Source: an uncultured Clostridium sp. (GTDB lineage: Bacteria; Bacillota; Clostridia; TANB77; CAG-508). Taken from it: a DNA stretch of 32,594 nucleotides. The notes below the pieces were generated by a model. It worked only from the letters and a program-made list of their open reading frames with translations, was not told where the DNA came from and made no database searches. The position numbers were made by a program, and so were the translations under genes. Positions 25,453-32,594 of this stretch are shown in pieces (position 1 is the stretch's first letter; each line of letters begins with the position of its first letter). Location: the NCBI GenBank assembly GCA_900557045.1, contig USQY01000016.1, positions 1 to 32,594 on the forward strand, in the 5' to 3' direction.

Positions 25453-28400
25453 TTACCCAAACAAACTCAATTGGTTACTTTCACTCATTCCATCAAGTAA
25501 CCCTACTCCTCTCATTGTTTCAATTGCGACTTTTCCGACTTTAGCACGAATTCTTAGTTCATCAATAGACATAAATTCTCCATTTAAAGCTGCCTTGTAA
25601 ATATTTTCTGCATCTATTGGTCCTAATCCAGGTATAGCATCTAATGGAGGTCTAATCCCTTCATCTTCCATTAAGAATTTTGAATGATGTGATTTATATA
25701 AATCAATTGGTAAAAAATTTATACCTCTTTCATACATTTCTAAAACAAGTTCTAGAACAGGATACATTTCTTGCTCTTTGTTTGAAGCTGCATTTCCTGC
25801 TAATTCTATTTCTTTCATTTTATTTTTTACACGTTCTTTTCCATGGCACATTATTTCACTATCAAATTGTTTTGCTCTTATTGAAAAATATGCTGAATAA
25901 TACGCTTTTGGAATATGTACTTTAAACCATGCTATTCTAAATGCCATTGTTACATATGCTGCAGCATGGGCTTTTGGGAACATGTATTTAATTTTTTCAC
26001 AAGATTTTATATACCAATCTGGTACATTATGTTCTTTCATTAATTCTTTATATTCAGCCCATTTTTCTGGGTCTTTTAATGCTTTACCCTTACGAACTGT
26101 TTCCATTATTTTAAATGCTGGGTTTGGTGGTAAGCCTTGTTTTATTAAGTAAATCATAATATCATCCCTACAACATATTGCTTCATTTAATGTAACTGTT
26201 CCTGCTTCTATTAAGCTTTGAGCATTTCCAAGCCATACATCTGTACCATGTGATAGACCTGATATACGAATTAATTCATCAAATGTTGTTGGTTTTGTAT
26301 CAACAAGCATTCCGTCTAACAAATTTTGTTCCAAATTCTGGAACTCCAAAGCTTCCTACTGGTGATTTAATTTGTTCTGGTGTTATTCCTAAAGCCTCTG
26401 TTGATGAAAATATAGACATTGTTTCTTTATCATCTAATGGTATTTTTTGTGGATCAATACCTGTAATATCCTGAAGCATTCTTATTATAGTAGGATCATC
26501 ATGACCTAATATATCTAGTTTTAATAAGTTTTGGTCTATAGAGTGATAATCAAAATGTGTTGTTATAATATCAGAATTAGGGTCATCCGCTGGATGTTGA
26601 ACTGGTGTAAATTCATATATTTCTCTTCCTTTTGGAACAACTATAATTCCACCCGGATGTTGTCCGAGTTGTTCTTTTTATTCCTGTACACCCTTGTGCA
26701 ATTCTTACAATTTCAGGTTTATTAACAGGTACTCCTCTTTCTTCATAGTATTTTTGAACATATCCATATGCAGTTTTGTCTGCAACAGTACCAACTGTTC
26801 CTGCTTTAAATGTTGTTCCTTTTCCAAATATAACTTCTGTATATTTATGTGCTTTTGCTTGGTATTCTCCGTGAAAAGTTTAAGTCAATATCTGGTTCTT
26901 TGTCACCATTAAATCCTAAGAAAGTTTCAAATGGTATATCCATTCCATCTTTATCATATTTTGTACCACATTCAGGACATATTTTGTCTGGTAAGTCGAA
27001 TCCATTTTTATAACCATAATCTGTAAAATCTGAGTGTTTACAATTTGGGCATCTATAATGTGGTGGAAGTGAATTAACTTCTGTTATTCCTGTCATATTA
27101 GCAACAAATGATGAACCAACTGAACCTCTTGAACCTACCAAATATCCATCTTCATTTGACTTCCATACTAATTTTTGAGCAATTATGTACATAACTGAGA
27201 ATCCATTTTTTATAATTGAGTCTAGTTCTTTATCTAATCTTTCTTGAACAATTTCTGGTAATGGATCTCCATATAATTCATGTGCTTTTGTGTATGCAAT
27301 ATCTTTTATTGTTTGTTCACAATTATCAATATATGGTGGACATTTTTCTGGTGAAATTGGGCTTATTCTTTCACACATATCTGCTATTTTATTTGTATTT
27401 TCTACAACAACTTCATATGCTTTTTGTTCACCTAAATATTGGAATTCTTTAAGCATTTCTTCTGTTGTTCTTAAATATAATGGTGCTTGTTCATCACTAT
27501 CTGCATATCCTTGACCTGCCATTAAAATTCTTCTATATATCTCGTCTTGCGGATCCATAAAGTGCACATCACAAGTGGCTACTACTAATTTTTCTAATTT
27601 TTCTCCTAATGAAACTATTTTTCTATTTATATCTTCAAGTGCATGAACATCTGGAACTGTTCCATTTCTTACCATAAACATATTATTGCCATTTGGTTGA
27701 ATCTCTAAATAATCATAATCTTTAGCAATTTCTTCTATTTCATCATCTGGTTTTCCAGCAACAATTGCTCTATACAATTCACCTGCTTCACAAGCACTTC
27801 CTAATATTAAGCCTTCTGAATATTTTTTATATATTGATTTTAATATACGTGGTTTTTTGTAAAAATAGTGTAAATGCGAAATTGATATTAATTTATATAA
27901 ATTTCTTAAACCAACATAATCTTTAGCTAAAATAATTGCATGATAACTTGGAAGTTTTTTATAAGCATCTTTTGAATTTCCATCATCTGAAACTATATCG
28001 ATATCATCAATTGTTTTTGCACCTTTTTCTTTAAGCATTTCCATCATTACATTAAATACTTTTACAGTTGTATCTACATCATCTAAAGCTCTGTGAGCTA
28101 CTTCTACTTTTATTCCAAGTTTTTCAGCAATTAATCCTAATTTGTATTTTTTGAATTCTGGAAATAATGCTTTAGATAATCTTAATGTATCTAAATATGT
28201 ATTATTTAGAGTATAACCTAATTGTTTTCCATGATATTTTAAAAATGGAATATCAAAATCTGCATTATGTGCAACCAGTACTGAATCTCCTATAAAATCT
28301 AGTATTTTAGGAAATACTTTATCTATTGTTTCTGCATCTTTTACCATGTCATCTGTAATATTGGTAACCTCTACAACTTTTGGTGGTATTGGTTTTTCAG

Positions 28401-29940
28401 GATTTACAAAACATGAAAATTCGTCAAGTACTTCTCCATTTTTTATTTTCATTATTCCTACTTCTGTTATTTTTTCAGTTCTAAATGAAAGTCCTGTTGT
28501 TTCTAAATCTAGTACACAATATGTAGTATCTATGTCTTGTCCTTTTGAATATGCTACAATTGGTGTTTTATCTGGAACTAAATATGCCTCAACACCATAA
28601 ATCACTTTCATATCTGGGTTATTAAATCCCAACAATTTATGTGCCTCTGGAAATGCCTGCACAACACCATGGTCTGTAATTGCTATTGATTTCATTCCCC
28701 ATTTCATCGCTCTTTTTATTAAATCTTTTGCTGATGTCATACCATCCATTTGACTCATTTGAGTATGCATATGTAATTCTACTCTTTTTACTGGTGCTTC
28801 ATCTTTACGTACTACCTTTTTCATTCCTTGAGTTTCTACAACAATATTTGCTATTGCCCCTAATTCTTTTGCAAATGGGTCAAATTGTACATTTGCTGAT
28901 ACACGCACACCTTTAGCATCTTTTAGTCTTTTTAAAATATTTTTGCTTTTATCAGCCTCAGCAAATATTTTACATGTAATTGTACTACTTCCATCATATA
29001 CATCAAATGGTATTAATACTTTTCCTGTTTTTAACTCACGGGTATCACCCATATTAACAATTTCACCATCAATACATGCTTTTCCTGTATCTATTGATAA
29101 ATCTACTATTTTTAATAATGGATCTTTTATATTTGCATTTCTTCCGTAAATTACTGGTGATTGTTCTTCATCATCTACTAACACTGAATCTGGTTTTGGT
29201 GATGTATTTCCTGATGATGTAGAATTATTTGGTGTTGTTTTATTTACTCCTGAATTTGAATTTCCATTTGAAGTTGTTCCATTTTGACCATTGTTTTGAT
29301 TTCTTCTAGCCAATAATTCTTGTTCTCTAGCCTCAACTTCTTTTCTCTTTTCTGCCATCTCTTCTCTACGTTGTTTTTCCGCTTCTATATTTGCCTTTTT
29401 TATAGCCTCAGCTTCAAGCATTTTAGATTTTTGTTTATATTCATTAACTTTTTCTTCTGATTGATTATCAAAATATTTTATTTTATATCTTTTACCATAA
29501 ATATTATAAATAATTTCAGAAAAAATGTTATCCATTCCTCTAGCATATAGTATTTCAGAACCTTTTAATTGTAATTTGATATTAATAGTATTTTCAGAAT
29601 CAGGTATAACTTCTGAATTTTTTAATAATGCTTTTACTGATGGATATTTATATGCCATATAATTTATAATATCTTGCCATTTTGCAATTATATCTACATT
29701 TGGCTCTTCCCCATACTCTATTTTTATTATTACAATTTCAAATTTAAATCTATTAATTAAATATTCTTCAAAACTATGTATATCCTTTATATCAATAGTT
29801 TCATTTGATTTAAGTAACATTTCAAATCTATTTGTTTTTTTATATAAATTTGCTTTTTTTATTATTGCCTTTTTCAGACTGCTTGTATTCTGAAAATCTG
29901 GAAATATTTGTTCTATTAGTTTTTCAATAACATCACTCAT
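25453..29940 (-). CDS. polC: DNA polymerase III PolC, 1494 aa if three CGGA are read as Gly
   Basis: Replicative polymerase of low-GC Gram-positives with 3'-5' proofreading. Domains: N-terminal (1-220) with charged linker, OB fold (about 265-370), PHP start VELHMHTQMSQMDG, DEDD exonuclease starting YCVLDLETTGL, PHP remainder, zinc motif CPNC (964) / CPEC (988), palm PDIDLNFS-G-EYQ. Standard reading gives fragments; each break is in-frame CGG followed by A, after which the reading frame shifts +1. Sites (CGGA, minus strand): 26871-26868 (Gly1024 in NFS-G-EYQ), 26666-26663 (Gly1092 in RTT-G-QHPGG), 26314-26311 (Gly1209 in VR-G-MLVDTKP). All three Gly are invariant in PolC. Fragments are otherwise intact and the total length is normal. 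If CGG were Arg, translation would stop within 8, about 18 and 4 codons of the sites. Essential gene, so these are not decay. Confidence 0.95.
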
Positions 29941-30069
29941 TTTGCATTACTTCCTTTTTTTGTTGTTCGTTGCTATTTTATATTATTTTTAGGAAAATAG
30001 CAATACAATAAAATTATTAAATATTTCTATCACCTCTCATTTGGCTCAATAATATTTTCCTTTCCGCCC

Positions 30070-30098
30070 TTGAAACTAGCCCCAAAACATGATAAAAT
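30070..30098 (+). promoter_or_regulatory. Promoter of sufCB
   Basis: TTGAAA (30070-30075), 17-nt spacer, TAAAAT (30093-30098), 30 nt before the sufC ATG and after the divergent polC start. Confidence 0.75.
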
Positions 30099-30128
30099 AT
30101 AAAGGTAAAATTTGTTAAAGGAGGACTT

Positions 30129-30830
30129 ATGTTAGAATTAAAAAATATCTCATTTGCAAGAGATAATAAACAAATATTAAATAATATAAATTTAAAAATA
30201 GATTCAAATAAATTTACTGTAATAACCGGACCTAATGGTTCTGGAAAATCAACACTTGCAAAAATTATTATGGGAATGGAAACTCCAGATTCTGGAAAAA
30301 TATTTTTTGAAGGAAAAGATATTACTAAATTACCAATTAATGAAAGAGCAAATTTGGGTATTGGCTTTGCATTTCAACAACCTGTAAGGTTTAAAGGATT
30401 AACTGTTAAAGATTTAATTGAAATTTCTTCAGGTAATAGTATTAAAATGAATGAGGCTTGTAACTATTTAGCTGATGTTGGACTTTGTGCAAAAGAATAT
30501 ATTAATAGACAAATTGATTCAAAGCTTTCTGGTGGAGAGTTAAAAAGAATTGAAATTGCTATGCTTATTGCCAAAAATTCAAAACTTACAATTTTTGATG
30601 AACCTGAAGCCGGCATTGATTTATGGAGTTTCAATAATCTAATAAACGTTTTTGAAAAAATGAAGTCAACTTCTGAAAATACTATTTTAGCTATTTCACA
30701 TCAGGAAAGAATTTTAAATATTGCTGATGAAATAATAATTTTAAAAGATGGAGAAATTGTTGATAAAAGTAATTCTAGTAATCTAAAAAACATATTATCT
30801 AACAATTCTATTCATTGTAAAAAAATATAA
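30129..30830 (+). CDS. sufC: Fe-S cluster assembly ATPase SufC, 233 aa
   Basis: ABC-type ATPase driving the SufBC scaffold in iron-sulfur cluster assembly; cytosolic. Walker A GPNGSGKST near 38, Q-loop FAFQQP, signature LSGGELKR near 137, Walker B LTIFDEPEAGID near 158, H-loop ISHQE near 192. The FAFQQPVRFKGLTVKDL stretch is typical of SufC. Partner sufB follows after 12 nt with its own AGGAGG. SD AAAGGAGG. Confidence 0.95.
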   Translation: MLELKNISFARDNKQILNNINLKIDSNKFTVITGPNGSGKSTLAKIIMGMETPDSGKIFFEGKDITKLPINERANLGIGFAFQQPVRFKGLTVKDLIEISSGNSIKMNEACNYLADVGLCAKEYINRQIDSKLSGGELKRIEIAMLIAKNSKLTIFDEPEAGIDLWSFNNLINVFEKMKSTSENTILAISHQERILNIADEIIILKDGEIVDKSNSSNLKNILSNNSIHCKKI

Positions 30831-30842
30831 GGAGGTTTATTC

Positions 30843-31760
30843 ATGGATAATATAGAAAAAAATTTATTAAAAACTATAGCAGACATAGAAAAAACTCCTA
30901 TGGGTGCTTACAATATTAGAGCTAATGGTAAAGGTATTGAACGTAATACTACTGAAAATATAAATATTATTACAAAACAAGACAAGCCTGGAATTGATAT
31001 TATTGTTAAAGAAAATACTAAAAATGAAAGTGTTCATATTCCAGTTATCTTAACACAAAGTGGACTTTCAGACATGGTATATAATGATTTTTATATTGGT
31101 AAAAATGCTGATGTTGTTATTGTTGCAGGATGTGGTATTCACAATTCTGGATGTGAGACTGCTCAACATGATGGAATTCATACATTTTACTTAGAAGAAG
31201 GTTCACATGTTAAGTATATAGAAAAGCATTATGGTGAAGGAGCTGGAACTGGTAAAAGAATTTTAAATCCACAAACTATTGTTAATCTAAAAAAAGGGTC
31301 AACTTTAGAAATGGAAACTGTTCAAATAAAAGGTGTAGATTCTACTATTCGTACTACAAATGGTAATTTAGAAGATGATACTACTTTATTAATTACTGAA
31401 AAAATAATGACACATGATAATCAATCTGCTAGCACTATTTTTAATGTAAATCTAAATGGTAAAAATTCTAGTGTACAAGTTACATCAAGAGCTATTGCAA
31501 AAGATAGATCCACTCAAGAATTTACTTCAAATATAATTGGAAATAATGAATGTTTTGGACATGTTGAATGTGATGCAATAATTATGGATAAAGCTAAGGT
31601 TACTTCTACTCCTCAAATTGTTGCAAATAATATTGATGCTAACTTAGTTCATGAAGCAGCTATTGGAAAAATTGCTGGTGATCAAGTTACTAAATTAATG
31701 ACTCTTGGTCTTTCTGAAAAAGAAGCTGAAGATTATATTATTAGTGGATTTTTGAAATAA
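30843..31760 (+). CDS. sufB: SufB/SufD-family Fe-S assembly protein, 305 aa
   Basis: Beta-helix scaffold protein of the SufBC complex, expected to assemble a cluster with the ATPase SufC encoded just upstream. C-terminal core seen: GCGIHNSGCETAQHDGIHTF, KYIEKHYGEG, ETVQIKGVDSTIRT, then EAAIGKIAGDQVTKLMTLGLSEKEAEDYIISGFL, the standard SufBD ending. At 305 aa it is much shorter than E. coli SufB (about 495), missing the long N-terminal region, as in the minimal two-gene (SMS-type) systems of anaerobes. No sufD, sufS or sufU is next to it. Confidence 0.93.
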   Translation: MDNIEKNLLKTIADIEKTPMGAYNIRANGKGIERNTTENINIITKQDKPGIDIIVKENTKNESVHIPVILTQSGLSDMVYNDFYIGKNADVVIVAGCGIHNSGCETAQHDGIHTFYLEEGSHVKYIEKHYGEGAGTGKRILNPQTIVNLKKGSTLEMETVQIKGVDSTIRTTNGNLEDDTTLLITEKIMTHDNQSASTIFNVNLNGKNSSVQVTSRAIAKDRSTQEFTSNIIGNNECFGHVECDAIIMDKAKVTSTPQIVANNIDANLVHEAAIGKIAGDQVTKLMTLGLSEKEAEDYIISGFLK

Positions 31761-31780
31761 TAAGAAATGCAAAAAATAAG

Positions 31781-31824
31781 AAAATGATTAAGATTTTTCA
31801 TTAAATTTTAATCATTTTTTATTT
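31781..31824. terminator. Bidirectional terminator between sufB and the Rhs-type gene
   Basis: AAAATGATTAA (31781-31791) pairs with TTAATCATTTT (31808-31818), T-rich on both flanks. It separates convergent genes. Confidence 0.8.
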
Positions 31825-31855
31825 TTTCAACTTTTATTTTTATAATCTATTTTTT

Positions 31856-32594
31856 CTATAAAAACTTTTTCATTTGTTCAATATTATCAGTTTGAAATGT
31901 AATAAACTCGTTCAAAATATCTTTAACTACTTGTTCAGTATTTGGATTTTGATTTAGCAATTCTTGGCATTTTTCAACCCCCATCGAATTTCCTTGTAAC
32001 ATAATTTTTGCAATATTATTATTACTTTTATCATTAATAGTATTCATTTGAATTCCAGACCATGTCATCATTTTAGTAGCAACAGTTTCATCATCAGGTA
32101 TTTCTCCATATTTTTCAAATTCAGTATTTACTTTGTCTAATAATTTTCCATACCCTCTATATTGTGTACTTAAATTTTCTCTCATATTAGTATCTCCAAC
32201 TTTTGATGAAACATAATTTATTGAGTTCATTCCCATTTTTGCGGCTTTTGCCATTTCATTTAAAATATTTAATGATAAAGTTCCCCATTCATAACCAGCC
32301 CAATCAAGATTATTTGACTTTAACCAATAATAATTAATTTCATGATGTGATGTTTCTCCCCAAGCTCCTAAGAAATCAATATACATAATTGTATTATTAT
32401 TGACATAAGCAAAATTATTCCATCCATCCAGATATCCTATCGGGTCAGCAATCTGCCACTTGCCGAGATCGGCGCGATAGTTACGCAGCAGGAAGCTGTA
32501 GCCGAGTCCGTCAACTTCGGGCTTGCCGGTGAAGAAGTTTACGGCGAGGTTGGGCTTTTCGCCGGGCTTGAGTTCGCCGAAGGCGTCGCGGTCG
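31856..32594 (-). CDS. Rhs-type C-terminus with helical downstream domain; 5' end beyond window
   Basis: The frame stays open to the window end, so the protein is longer than the 176 aa from the ATG at 32386. Upstream, in frame, it reads ...YRADLGKWQIADPIGYLDG then WNNFAYVNNNTIMYIDFLG, the Rhs repeat-associated core ending (DPIGYLDG / YVNNN / DxLG) of Rhs toxins and similar proteins. After this comes a C-terminal domain (LNILNEMAKAAKMGMNSI...ILNEFITFQTDNIEQMKKFL) that looks all-helical, probably a four-helix bundle, similar to small unnamed clostridial proteins. Base use changes sharply: about 32440-32594 is GC-rich (GCC, GGC, CTC, CGC), the remainder AT-rich. Either a mosaic Rhs gene or an in-frame contig join. 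Toxin activity cannot be assigned. Confidence 0.75.
   Translation of the reverse strand, partial: DRDAFGELKPGEKPNLAVNFFTGKPEVDGLGYSFLLRNYRADLGKWQIADPIGYLDGWNNFAYVNNNTIMYIDFLGAWGETSHHEINYYWLKSNNLDWAGYEWGTLSLNILNEMAKAAKMGMNSINYVSSKVGDTNMRENLSTQYRGYGKLLDKVNTEFEKYGEIPDDETVATKMMTWSGIQMNTINDKSNNNIAKIMLQGNSMGVEKCQELLNQNPNTEQVVKDILNEFITFQTDNIEQMKKFL

Noticed and set aside
26311..26871. Simple reassignment of CGG to another amino acid
   Set aside because: A triplet reassignment would keep the frame; here the frame must move +1 at each site to recover the conserved protein.
18400..29940. spoIIM and polC as pseudogenes or sequencing errors
   Set aside because: All four breaks are the same tetranucleotide in the same frame, always at a conserved Gly, with intact sequence around them and a matching tRNA. 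Random errors or decay would not give this.
29941..30128. Riboswitch or leader RNA between polC and sufC
   Set aside because: Only a plausible promoter was found; no conserved structural RNA sequence was recognised.

Overview
The window is very AT-rich and has clostridial features: a Gram-positive PolC, SpoIIM, a T-box leader, a two-gene SufCB system, AGGAGG-type ribosome binding sites and strong rho-independent terminators. It most resembles an uncultured, possibly spore-forming low-GC Clostridia lineage. The exact taxon cannot be named from sequence alone.

Central observation: the sequence is consistent with a natural four-base codon. Two conserved genes appear broken, polC (three breaks) and spoIIM (one break). 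All four breaks have the same form: an in-frame CGG followed by A, after which the reading frame is +1. Reading CGGA as one glycine restores both proteins at normal length, and it places Gly at family-conserved positions in PolC (NFS-G-EYQ, RTT-G-QHPGG, VR-G-ML) and SpoIIM (WK-G-ML). I found no in-frame CGG in any other resident gene. At 339-412 there is a tRNA with glycine-type ends (discriminator U73) whose anticodon loop contains UCCG, the exact complement of CGGA. It can fold with an 8-nt loop. Beside it is a tandem array of ordinary tRNA-Gly(UCC). A dedicated tRNA-Gly(UCCG) decoding CGGA as Gly is the simplest reading.

Layout. 1-453: tRNA-Gly array and the UCCG tRNA. 504-2713: small ORF, duplicated mini-ORF leader and a large serine recombinase. 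2800-11000: accessory region with a tet(44)-like operon (VOC protein, PadR regulator, ribosomal protection protein), a membrane protein, a unit bounded by about 22-bp inverted repeats (ASCH-GNAT fusion, ASCH protein, tyrosine recombinase), a signal-anchored protein and a DUF1016 nuclease-like protein. 11049-18140: membrane-anchored protein, hemolysin III family protein, MscS channel, P-type Ca2+/Mn2+ ATPase, a yybP-ykoY-type (Mn2+) riboswitch, and XerD.

18264-29940: an almost wholly minus-strand housekeeping block with spoIIM, a DnaA-box cluster, T-box-controlled argS, a lipoprotein, guaB-guaA, a DUF1294 protein and polC. 30129-31760: sufC-sufB on the plus strand. 31856-end: an Rhs-type C-terminus whose upstream part changes abruptly to GC-rich sequence, which is either mosaic transfer or an assembly join.
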